A stretch of 64,000 nucleotides of DNA, taken from NCBI GenBank assembly GCA_023333565.1, contig JAJKFH010002581.1, positions 186,001 to 250,000 of the forward strand, in the 5' to 3' direction. How positions within the stretch are numbered: position 1 is the stretch's first letter; the number at the start of each line of letters is the position of its first letter. The position numbers and the translations under genes were made by a program. Source of the stretch: Puffinus mauretanicus (Eukaryota; Chordata; Aves; Procellariiformes; Procellariidae). This document shows, in pieces, positions 27,701-37,500 of the stretch. The notes beneath the pieces were generated by a model. That model searched no databases and was not told where the DNA came from. It was given only the letters and a program-made list of their open reading frames with translations.

Positions 27701-28382
27701 TGGCTTGCCATTCCCCCACGATCCAGTCTGCTACCTTGTGTGTCTGAAATGACATGTCTTCTCCCTTTGCTTCCAATGCTAGCACAGGTACTGGATCAGG
27801 TGCTATTGGAGAGGAATGGTTGCCTTTGCCACTGAGAGAACATCTAAGTGAGTTAGTCTTGTCTGCTGTAAGTCTTGTTAGCAAGACTCACCAACAGCAA
27901 TGACTAACCAAAATATCTGAAGTTTGCTGTGTAAGTGTTCACTTGAAGTCGACTCTCTATTGGAAGCATTCAGTACACAACTGCATGTAAACGTCTGTTA
28001 AGTCGTCAAGCTCTAACTATTAGTTTGGTTTTAACTTTTCAGAGCAAACACTTAGTTCTGCTGACAACCATTTTTAATAAACTATATTGAATGACAGTTC
28101 AGTAAGCAGCTGCATTTCACAGATAATGCCCAGTAGTGGGAGTTAACACCTGTGTAGGAGTACAACAAATTTGTGAATTCTTCACAGGAAAGAGACAGAG
28201 ACTTTTTATACGAAACTACTATAAATCTTATACTTTTAAGTTTACGTATTCCATATGATACCTGGGTGCTGTATTCCAGTGAAGCTGCAGAAGTTCGGCA
28301 ATACATTCTGTTTCAAAAACTAGTTCTTCAGGAAGATAGACGTACTGACTATAACCAACAACTTTGTTCATCAGTCTAGGGC
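3666..28382 (-). CDS. Gene B: 3' part of a second unidentified protein (4-exon model)
   Basis: Four minus-strand segments of 149, 180, 46 and 56 nt join in phase: two leading bases, then 143 codons including TAA. Splice donors are AAA|GTATAAG, AAG|GTAAGAC and ATTG|GTAAGC. The deduced protein contains VVGYSQYVYLPEELVFETEC, a basic and Cys-containing middle (TLRALKLRAQQCVSLRV, ETRDCCMAARSATERVLYFR) and an acidic, proline-rich C-terminus. CpG dinucleotides are retained in the 180-nt exon (CTCGTG, CACGAA), unlike the flanking introns. I see no known domain. The first exon(s) are unresolved. It is transcribed in the same direction as gene A and lies downstream of it, so it could be a separate gene or an alternative end of gene A. 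Confidence 0.58.
4074..4097 (-). CDS. Candidate 24-nt cassette microexon of gene B
   Basis: The acceptor GGCTTTTTTACTTCAAG and donor TCTCAC|GTAAGTTA are both strong and enclose exactly 24 nt. In gene B's frame it adds CCLCGVSP between the 46-nt and terminal exons without shifting frame. The Cys pair would be a candidate lipidation or metal site (speculative). Confidence 0.35.
4631..4666. repeat. 9-bp tandem repeat, four units
   Basis: TGTTTCAAA and TGTATCAAA alternate twice, so the array is equally two perfect 18-bp units. Confidence 0.9.
13178..13207. repeat. Imperfect hairpin, 11-bp perfect outer stem
   Basis: CCGAGACTAAA pairs with TTTAGTCTCGG; the inner ATCC/GGAT pairing adds four base pairs across a one-base bulge. 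Confidence 0.85.
19020..19037. repeat. 18-bp perfect palindrome
   Basis: ACAGTATAATTATACTGT equals its own reverse complement with no spacer. It sits in a gene B intron. Confidence 0.9.
20260..20305 (-). CDS. Gene B exon (46 nt)
   Basis: Excellent splice sites (CTGGCTTCTTCCCTAG and CATTG|GTAAGCTC). The frame continuing from the 180-nt exon reads DCQTSMEEICNSFII and leaves one G. A second frame is also open, so coding status rests on phase agreement with both neighbours. Confidence 0.58.
20306..27103 (-). other. Gene B intron (about 6.8 kb)
   Basis: Nothing coding is supported. It holds A17 at 23229-23245, a short hairpin at 25193-25211 (TGCCGTAT, loop CTT, ATACGGCA), and exon-like but rejected segments at about 24.2 kb (minus) and 23.4 kb (plus). 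Confidence 0.45.
25193..25211. repeat. Inverted repeat, 8-bp arms, 3-nt loop
   Basis: TGCCGTAT, loop CTT, ATACGGCA. Both arms contain a CpG, which is rare in this AT-rich intron. Confidence 0.85.
27104..27283 (-). CDS. Gene B exon (180 nt)
   Basis: Sixty codons in phase 0 to 0: LKTLRALKLRAQQCVSLRVQ, DEVESETRDCCMAARSATER, VLYFRISDLSRPDPKSVAMK. The donor AAG|GTAAGACTT is strong. The acceptor is uncertain: ATTAG at 27284 is the farthest upstream the frame allows, while CTCAG or TACAG would shorten the exon by whole codons. Confidence 0.65.
27284..28233 (-). other. Gene B intron (about 950 bp)
   Basis: Contains a G11 run followed by CGCGG at 27559-27574, the sharpest GC anomaly in this part. 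No other element seen. Confidence 0.45.
27559..27569. repeat. G11 run
   Basis: Eleven consecutive G followed by CGCGG, in a gene B intron. Confidence 0.95.
28234..28382 (-). CDS. Gene B exon (149 nt)
   Basis: A strong acceptor (GTCTCCTGCTTGCCCATTACAG) opens 49 codons: PRLMNKVVGYSQYVYLPEEL, VFETECIAELLQLHWNTAPR, YHMEYVNLK. The donor is TTAAAA|GTATAAG; CCCAG|GTATCA further upstream is an alternative that would shift phase. It needs one base from an upstream exon. Confidence 0.65.
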
Positions 28383-28490
28383 CTGTAATGGGCAAGCAGG
28401 AGACTGCCACATATGTGCCGCTGCTAATGCTACACTGGTCCCTGCTCTAATCCCCAAAGAGCTTCACAAAGATGTGAAGCTTTGCTCTAC

Positions 28491-28509
28491 CTTCCTCTGC
28501 TGGTTTCCT
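28491..28509 (-). CDS. Possible gene B microexon (19 nt)
   Basis: TTTTGACTTCCATTCCAAATTAG precedes AGGAAACCAGCAGAGGAAG and a GTAGAGC donor. It reads RKPAEE from phase 0 and supplies the one-base overhang needed by the 28382 exon. A 13-nt segment at 29039-29051 (CNLR) could do the same. Neither is secure. Confidence 0.22.
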
Positions 28510-29253
28510 CTAATTTGGAATGGAAGTCAAAATCTCTGCTGGCTACTTTGCACAAAAACACCAGAGAAATGATACGGAGACAAAGAACTGAGGAAAGGCC
28601 AAGAGATCGGGAAGTAGGAACAAGGAAGAGTTTTTCCAGTTACTACTTCCACTGTTTTTGCAGAGAAGATGATACTTAGCATGCACAGGATGTTTAGTAG
28701 GATCTTTTCTGATTAAACTAGGGAAGACTTCACGTAAAGGGCAAAGGATATCACAGCAGGTCTTGTATTTTGTATGTTTTCCCCTTAGTCTGAAGAACTA
28801 TTTCTTCTTGAACTTGAAAACCCAGAAAAATAATTTCTTAGTGACAGTAATTAATCTATGTATATACCAATACATTTGGAGAAGCAGAATCCTGGTTTAA
28901 GTTTTAGCATTTATATTGCCAAATTTATTTAACACAGTATGAGTGATAGAAAAATTAACATAATAAAGATAAAAAGACATTAACAGTGCAAAGATTAATT
29001 CCAACCAATATGAACTACTAGCTGTGGCCTATATTACCTCGAAGGTTGCACTGCAGAATCATAATGGACTTGCTTTAAATGCAGAAGTATAAATTCAATT
29101 TTAAGAGCTGAGTTTTCACTCAAAAACAATCAAAACACTAATCCAACCACTTCTTACACACTGGGATCATTGAGACAAACAATTCTTATTACTAAATGTT
29201 CTCTTTTAAGAAAGAAATGATTTTTTTCTGAAATAAAGATTTGGTGACAACTT

Positions 29254-29266
29254 CCCCCCCCCCCCC
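29254..29266. repeat. C13 run
   Basis: Thirteen consecutive C; on the minus strand this is G13, a possible quadruplex or assembly-error site. Confidence 0.95.
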
Positions 29267-31787
29267 TTCAGAAAAATGGGATCTGGATTTCACCCCACCC
29301 CTGCCAAGCATTTTGTTATGTAGTAGTAAAATCCTAACCCTTCCAGTTCTGCAATCTACATTTCCCTTCTTTTACCCCTCTTAGGGAAACAGAGCTGAAA
29401 GAAAAACAAGTTTCATCAGTCTTACTAGCCTATTTTTCCCTCTGGAGAAGGTAAAAAATATGAGTGTGAAATGATATATATAAAATAAGTGAGCACAGTT
29501 GGAAAGAAAGGGAGAGGTAAAAAGGAGAGAAAAGCTGATGTTAAAAAATTCTCAAATATCCATATTGAATTGGCAAAAAAGTGAAAACACATTCAATGAA
29601 ACTGCAAATGAAACGTTTGTGTTCTCTCAAACATTCTGAGCATGCCCTAACAGAACAATAAGAAAGTTCAAAAAATTCAGTTCCATTTGACTATACTTCC
29701 TTTGTTTTGTTCAGGTTTAGAGGAGAAAAATTCAATTATGGCTTGGTGGTTCATTATATTTCTTGCCAGATAGAAAGTATTAGAACTGTTCTGAAGAAGC
29801 TTTTGAGAGAAGAATTTTTTTTAGAGAAACCACTTCCTTAACTGGAGAATCTGGATCTTGTGCTCACACTCCAACTCTGAAGTAACCTTTAAATTTTTAA
29901 GGAATACGCTATACAGGCTTGTTTAGCTGACAGGTTTAGTTTTCCAGTATTTAATCCACATTTTAAAGAGAATTTTTGAAAATGCTCCATTTTCACTGTT
30001 AGACCTAATGTAAACAGTGATTTTTTTCTACTGAGAGGTTGGAATAGGAAGAGAATTTCTCAGCACTGCTACTCAATGTTACTGACAACAGCATCCTCCC
30101 CCCCACTTTTTATAGAAAGTTTTTAGATTATAGCAAAATAATATGCATGCAAATATGGTGTTCAAATGATAGTATAGTTTCAGCAAAACTATTTACAAGG
30201 AAAGCACACTACTCATCTCAGACAGATATCAGATATACAGAAGACATATTTAGGTTATATATACACCAAATTCTATGGCTGTTATTATGTAGTAGTTACA
30301 CTACCAGTGCCAAAAGTCACCAGCGATGATTAGGACTATATGGCACTGGAGCTATTTAAGCAACTAAGATAAATACACTCATTGTAATAGGTTACTGTTC
30401 ACACACACAATATGCATTAGCTTTTGACCTGATGAGTGTGTAGTTTAAAATAGTTAAAACAGAAAGCATAAAGAAGATGTATTGTTATTATTACATAGCA
30501 AAATGACGCTTACTCAGTTACAGGACCCTGACAAGCATAGGAGACAAACCCGTATTACCTGAATTCATTAGTCCTTTTACTTCTTATGTTTCTCTAAACA
30601 TATGATTACACTAAATTACTCCACTTTTCTCTAACTCTTTGTCATGATGCGCTATCAAGCCCTTGTCATGCATGATGCAGTTGGCTAGGATACCATCCTT
30701 TTTCCTTAAAACCCATTTTCCTTTCCATCCTCCATTCCCCACTCCTGGTTTTATACAGAAAATCAACTTCTAGCAATGACCAGTTTACGTGAAAATAGCT
30801 ATTGGAAAACAATTTCTGATATCACAGAATTATTATTTTATTTTTCATCAAGAGGGAACAGTAAGTTGTTTTTATTACCTTAGCAATATAAAAGCCTCTA
30901 AATCTGAAGTACATAAGCTTGCTTATAACTTAAAGACTGAGAATCCAAAAGAGTAAAACCATTTAATAACACGTATCTTTAAAAGCCATGCAACGCCAAA
31001 AACTTCCATGGTATTAAACATGGTAAAATCTGTTGTCTGTCTACATATTAAATTCTTCTGGATAGAAAAATTTTATTCCGTGTATATACAGCACCTAATA
31101 CAATCAGGTTTTTGATATCAAATACTAATTTCTACTGCTACAGAAATTAAAATGTTCTCCATGCTGAAATAGAAAGGGAATAGCATAATAAGTGATTAAG
31201 TTAGGTTATGTTTCTCACTACTTATTTAACACTGGATATTTCACACACACATGAAAGATTCTAGGTTCATAATACTAAGAAGTAGCTATTTGTTTAAAGC
31301 TTGAAGTTTAGAAACAGAACAAAAATCTAGGGATAGGAAATCCAGACTTTCATCCTGCAGTATATTCACAGCACTCAATGTTGGGATTTGGCATCCTAAA
31401 TATGCCTAAATTCAAGTGAAATATTGTTTCCAACACTCCTAGTTATAAAGTCAGAGTGCAGTACCTGCATTATAAAACATGCCCGAACTACAGCTGCCTA
31501 TCACTGTTGGATTATTATATGGTTCCAATACAGCTAACTATAATTTGTAAGCTACATATTATTGCATGAAACTGTGACTTCCAATAGACAGTCAATTACA
31601 CCTTTGCGTTTGAACAGCCTTTTCACTTTGTGTGGAGGAACCACACATAAGAAAGTCACAAGATACTTTCAGAAAGCCAATACAAAGTAAGCATTTCATT
31701 ATGTAACTTCAGTTCTATCGCTTCTGGAAGCAAGTAGCAGTCCCTGCACTGCTGCTAAAATAGTTCCGTTACAACAATAAGAATTCT

Positions 31788-32372
31788 TGTATCAGAAATA
31801 GTGTGGCCAGCAGGAGCAGGGAGGTGATCGTGCCCCTGTACTCGGCCCTGGTGAGGCCGCACCTCGAATCCTGTGTTCAGTTTTGGGCCCCTCACTACAA
31901 GGAGGACATGGAGGTGCTGGAGCGTGTCCAGAGAAGGGCAACGAAGCTGGTGAAGGGCCTGGAGCACAAGTCTGATGAGGAGCGGCTGAGGGAACTGGGA
32001 CTGTTTAGCCTGGAGAAGAGGAGGCTGAGGGGAGACCTCATCGCGCTCTACAACTACCTGAAAGGAGGTTGTAGCGAGGTGGGGGTTGGTCTCTTCTCCC
32101 AAGTAACAGCGATAGGACAAGAGGAAATGGCCTCAAGTTGCGCCAAGGGAGGTTTAGATTGGACATTAGGAGAAATTTCTTTACTGAAAGAGTGGTCAGG
32201 CCTTGGAACAGGCTGCCCAGGGAAGTGGTGGAGTCACCATCCCTGGAAGTATTTAAAAGACGTGTGGATGAGGCGCTTAGGGACATGGTGTAGTGGGCAT
32301 GGTAGTGTTGGGTTGATGGTTGGACTTGATGATCTTAGAGGTCTTTTCCAACCTTAATGATTCTATGATTCT
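31788..32372 (+). mobile_element. CR1 LINE copy 1, 5'-truncated, 3' end intact
   Basis: It encodes the C-terminal part of CR1 ORF2 ([36 protein letters not shown]), followed by the CR1 3' tail ending in ATTCTATGATTCT at 32372. One missing base near 32104-32110 shifts the frame. Past it, the expected ORF2 end is readable in another frame ([20 protein letters not shown]) to its natural stop. About 585 bp, versus several kb for a full element, which is the usual dead-on-arrival truncation. Confidence 0.95.
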
Positions 32373-34072
32373 TTATTCAGAGGTTATCTTAGAATTTCCT
32401 CCAAATTATTTCCAAGAGCAAGGACTGAAAACCAAGCCTGAAATATTCTCATGTTTTCATCCTCTTTTTACCAATATATTATTTGTTCTGTTTGGTACAT
32501 ACTGATTTCCCTTCCATCTGCATTTTTACTTGCCTTCCAACAGCTGCCCAACTTGAACTAAACACCTCCAAACTAAGTTTGTGGAGATCTAAATTACGGC
32601 ACCTCATGCAAATACACACCACACTTCATCTTCCCTGTAAAATTGTAAATCAGTTTCCCATTCCAGAGAAACTTCTTCAGCAGACAGAGCAACATTTTTG
32701 TTGGATATTCAATGTTCTGTAACTCTACTGTAACTGAAGGAAATCCTCCTCTCGGAAATTGCATGGAGAAGACATTCCTGTACAGTATGTGATTTCCAGA
32801 CAAGGTTCTGTTAATTTTTTAATGCCTCTCTTATTCTGATTTATAATTGTAGTGAAAGATATTTTATTAATCACTTTTCATTTATGCTCTCTGTTATAAG
32901 CAAAATCAGCCATAACTCTTTAAAATGACTATTTTCCATGCATTTATGACTATGATGCATAACATTACACAATGAAACTGTTCTACCTACATTAACCACA
33001 AGCGTTACCTGTGATGTGGGAAGCATTTTTTTTTTTTTACACCTTATTTAGGTTAGTCCAATACATTCTTTAAGGTGAAATATTCTTCTTTTCATTTATT
33101 CTAAAATTTTATCACCAGAATTTTATTGAAACTTGATTGATATACATTGTGAATGATTCAGCTGTAAACAACTGTGGATCTTGTATTTAAAAATTCTTGT
33201 CAACAGAACTCCTCACGAGTTTGATAGATCTTACCAACTAATTATTAAAAAGAATAAATTGTAGATTAGTAACATGTGCATTTTGCCATTGACTGTACTG
33301 GAAAAAAGACCACAGTAAGAGATGTACGTTAAAAAAATTAGATTTCTCTTTTAAAATTACTGTATTTCTTTCTTTCTTCTTCCTTTAATTTTGGATGAAG
33401 TCTTTAACTCCTCCTTTAGACTACAGTCATTTATAAGGCAGACAATTCCTGGAATGTTTCTTTTATCATTCCCAGAATGTTTCTTTTTTAGATTTCTACT
33501 TTTCATGGAATTGGGTAATGACAAATATTCTGTAATATACACGTATATATTATATATTTATTTCTCAGTTTATCTTTGATTCATGGATCAACAGAGGAGT
33601 TATTTAATGAAAAATATCTTAAATAAGAACTATCTGTCACAAACCTGTCTAAGTTCATATTTAATCATGTTTTATTCCTTACATAGATAATGTCAGAGCT
33701 TGATTTTCCAACAGTCCTAATAATCTTAAAGATAACTCTGAAATTTATTTTCTATCTTTACTGTGATGACCTTGAATAATATAAATGGTTATGCACATTT
33801 TCTGGATTGCAAACTTTTGCCTGCTAGGCACCAAGATACAAATACTGCCTGTGTAGTTTGTAAGCATCACCTTGCTTATTTATTTTTAAATATGCAGTTC
33901 TTGGAGTTTTGTACTGCTCCTGGACTACTTCAGAAAAAGCACTTGTATTAACATCACAATGGCAATACTAGATTTCCTTATATGCAAATGTATTTAAACA
34001 TAAGTATCAGACAAACAAATGTGTGAAGTGCAAGTCAAATTTGAAATGTTAAAGTATCTGAACTGTACCTTT

Positions 34073-34078
34073 TTTATT
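34073..34078 (-). terminator. Candidate poly(A) signal of gene A
   Basis: AATAAA on the minus strand (TTTATT on plus) lies about 240 nt past the gene A stop codon. A second copy is at 33879-33884. No cleavage-site data; position and hexamer only. Confidence 0.35.
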
Positions 34079-34316
34079 TTGCTTGCAAAACAGTAAATGT
34101 GTGGATTGCTAAAAACCTTAAGCCACCTTTATGACACTAACTTACCTTATTAGGTGATTGATCACCCAATGATATCTGTAGTACTTAGTGCCACTCATCA
34201 AAGAAAGATCACCATTTACACCAGTTACACCTACTGCTAGACTCTGATTAAACTAAAATTGTATCTTATAGGAAGCTGAATCATAGAGGCTTATGAACTA
34301 ACATTTATACCATAAT

Positions 34317-34521
34317 TCACAGTTTATTCGAACTCATGGATAAGTTCTCTGGATTTTGTTGACTTCGGAGCATTTTCAGGAGCAGTTCCACAATAGGCTC
34401 AAGCTGATCTAGAAGTACCCGAAGCTGCTGTTCATGTGCTACTCCATACCTCTCTCTCCCCACCTTGCACTGGCAATACTGACTGAAGGACTGCACAGTA
34501 ACATCAAACTCAAACCTATTC
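34317..34521 (-). CDS. Gene A terminal coding exon
   Basis: The acceptor is AATTTTTCCTTTAG. Sixty-seven codons then TGA (34319-34317): [67 protein letters not shown]. The middle is a long amphipathic Leu-rich helix and the tail is polar, as expected for a natural C-terminus. After the stop, all frames close quickly. A possible internal donor, TGCAAG|GTGGGG at 34464, would keep phase 0. Confidence 0.75.
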
Positions 34522-37500
34522 CTAAAGGAAAAATTTGTTCTTACAGTTTTTGAATGACAGAGCTGTGTTGGGGCAAGGAGGGCAGCGGTTTGGTTTTTTT
34601 TGGTCGTGTGTTGTGTTTTTTTTTTTCTTCCTCTGATTGGTCTACTGCACCCTAGCAATTGGCAATATAAGTAGGGAGAAGGAATACGGGGTCAGAGGTG
34701 AGGAAATCAAAGCTGTGGTTCTGACTGCAGCACAGGCTTAAAATGGTCTATGCCGATCTTGAAACTGCACCTTAAGATACCTCTGCCAAGATATTCATGC
34801 TTTTATTTCCGTATACCATTTGTGTTGCTTTTCCTTTTAATTAGTTTTTGAATATGATAGGTCATGCTTTCAACAGCTAGCACACTATTAAATTCATTTA
34901 TTTTCTCATTGTTAGCAAATATTAAGTATTTTGTACAAATAGCAACCTATCCAACACTAGGGTGCACTCATCTCACCTTGTAACACAAAGGGTCAAAAAG
35001 CCACTTCTAGGTGATCGGAGAATTAATTTTTAAGCTTCTCTCTGCCTACCTGAAAGTAGGGATTTAAAGCCAAATCTGTAATAACTCTTAACCATTCCAG
35101 AATATTCTGCAATACAGCTCCTTATTCCATCTGTTGTGGGAATTCAGAGGGGCTGCATCTGCTCTATGTTGTACAAAGCACTTCATTTAGAACAGGAACA
35201 AGCATTACTCCTCAAATCTGTGCATTGACTTTAGAGTAGATCTCACCCAAAGGGAGGTGCAAAAGGTAGAGATTTGCCTGGGATCCTAGGTCTCCATTGT
35301 CAAGTCCTGTTACTAGGAAATACTCTTAATGGGTGACATCCATAAACAAGAAGCTGTTGGATCCCTTGGCTGGCAAGGATGTGTTCTGTGCCAGAAGAAC
35401 ATTCATAACCTCAGCCAATAAATTTAAAATGACAAGTGTCCTTAAATTCTGTTCTTTTTTTTAATTAAGTTTCACCCAACAGTTTGGAAAAAATCAATAG
35501 CACTACATCTTTACATTTGTTGATCCCATTGTAAACCGATACGGCAAAGACTGTTATTACCAAGTAAGTGCCTCTTTTCTGCAAAGGCTGAACTTCATAA
35601 TGCATTTTGCATCTAAAACCAATCTCCACACAAAAAAAGTCCCCAACAAAACACACCAAGAATCCTCATGTCTGTATGTGCATTGAGTGCATCACAAAGG
35701 CACTATGCTAAGCAGCAAAAATAATTTCTTGCTGAACCATTTCGACCATCAAATCAAGCATTTTTTCCTTCACAATATATGTTCTGTGCTCTAGATTAAA
35801 AAATACGTGTCTTAATACTTACCAGTCTTATCTTCTGCTCTCTTCCAGACTGGTGACTATTCACTCATTCAGTTATTCTAAAAAAGAAGAAAGCAGGAAT
35901 GCTTATTTCAGGTGTCAAGGTCCAGTTTAAGTTGATATAAAGATCCCAAATAGAGCATTTTTCACATGCATTTAAATATTACATAGTAAAAAACCATGTT
36001 GAATAGTATTCTACAACTTGCTACAAGTTTTCCTGTAACCAAAATCACAGCAATAGATTTGAATATGTCTAGGTAAGAAAACATCTGTTTCTCCAGTACT
36101 CTTTATTACATCTCTCCAGTCCTTAAGTACAGATTCTCCTACATGTCTTTTCCTTATGGTCTCGATGCAGGTATTCCTCACAAATTACAACTACCTACGG
36201 TTTTGTATTTCCAAAATTCCTAATAATGGAAATAAGAGTTCAGAGAATTCAAAAACCAAAGGATCATGACTGCACATATTCAAAATACTCTTATGCTAGT
36301 TATGTTTCTCTGGTGCTTTCTTCACGAATGTAGAAGATGCAGCTCCTGCCTAACTCAAAGAGTCTCTGACAGTTACAGCCAAAAGAATTTCATCTGAAGA
36401 TTAAATAAGAAAAAAAAAAGTCTCAAAACACATCCCAGTTTTCCGAGGGAAAACAAATATTGTCTACATAGCTTTATATAAAAATGCAAAATATTTTTTC
36501 ACAGTTTGTGCCAAATGTCAAATACATATACAGAAATATACATATAGACTGTCCTTATAACTCAATAATTAATTTTTTTTCTATCTTCTTTCATCATGCA
36601 ATTTCATTACAGAATTTCAAGCGTAAGTTCATTAACAAAAGCTTCATACACAGCTTAATTTAGTTTGGATTTAGATCGCACTGAGAGCTATCTATTCTAG
36701 CTATCATGAGGGCTTAAGGGAAAGTTTTGGATTGCTTTTTAACCTCTGTGCTGCCCACAAATGGAAAGCTGACAGGAACTGCTTTCAGTGACAAGGACGC
36801 TGGCAAAGCTACTTTTATTTCCTACAAAAATGTAAAATAGCAACAACAAAGAACAGCACTTAAAGAATAAAATGAATTTGTATACAATACTCTGTTCTGA
36901 GGCAATTAAGAGTTTCATTTATAGCAGCTTGTTACCGAAGTAGTGCCAGCAGTGTTTATTAATTGAAGGTGTTTTTTCATCCTTAGCTCCTTGGTGAAGA
37001 AAGTGAGAATTAGCCTACTGTTTCTGGGGAATTACAGTTTTCTAATCATTTAAACAATGAGGGCAACTAGTTCTGCCACCTTTTTCCCTGCAAACATTCT
37101 GCCTCTTATATACACCAGAAAATCTGACAGCTCTCTTTCAGACTGCCTATACATTACTTTAAATATTTCTGTACAGGTTTTGAATTATTTTGTACATCAG
37201 CCAAAATCTGTGCTGGTGTTCTTTTAAAGCAACTCTGCTCTTTGCTTTCAAAAGAACATGTTGTTTCATTCCCCTAAAGAAGCTCAGAACATCAAGGAAA
37301 ATAACATCAAGTGATAGTGGGTTCAAACGTATTTCTAATCTTTACAACCCTTCAGTACTTACATTAAAAAAGTGAGGCATAATTTATTTCTGATGAAACA
37401 GAGTTGCTCAGCTTTCTGCTAATAGGATCCTCAGGGCAAAAGGGGTAGGGAAAGCACTGATAAAAGAAGAGAGCTTCATTTTACTGTTTTTTCCTAGTCT

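Larger units (their letters stand above)
28510..34072. other. Region between gene B and gene A
   Basis: Holds CR1 copy 1 and a C13 run at 29254-29266; otherwise AT-rich without a firm exon. Any separate promoter and first exon of gene B should lie here, but no CpG-rich promoter block is visible. Confidence 0.4.

Noticed and set aside
27884..27920. Minus-strand donor TGTTG|GTGAGTC near gene B
   Set aside because: The frame required by the next exon contains TAG just upstream, so no coding exon can end there.
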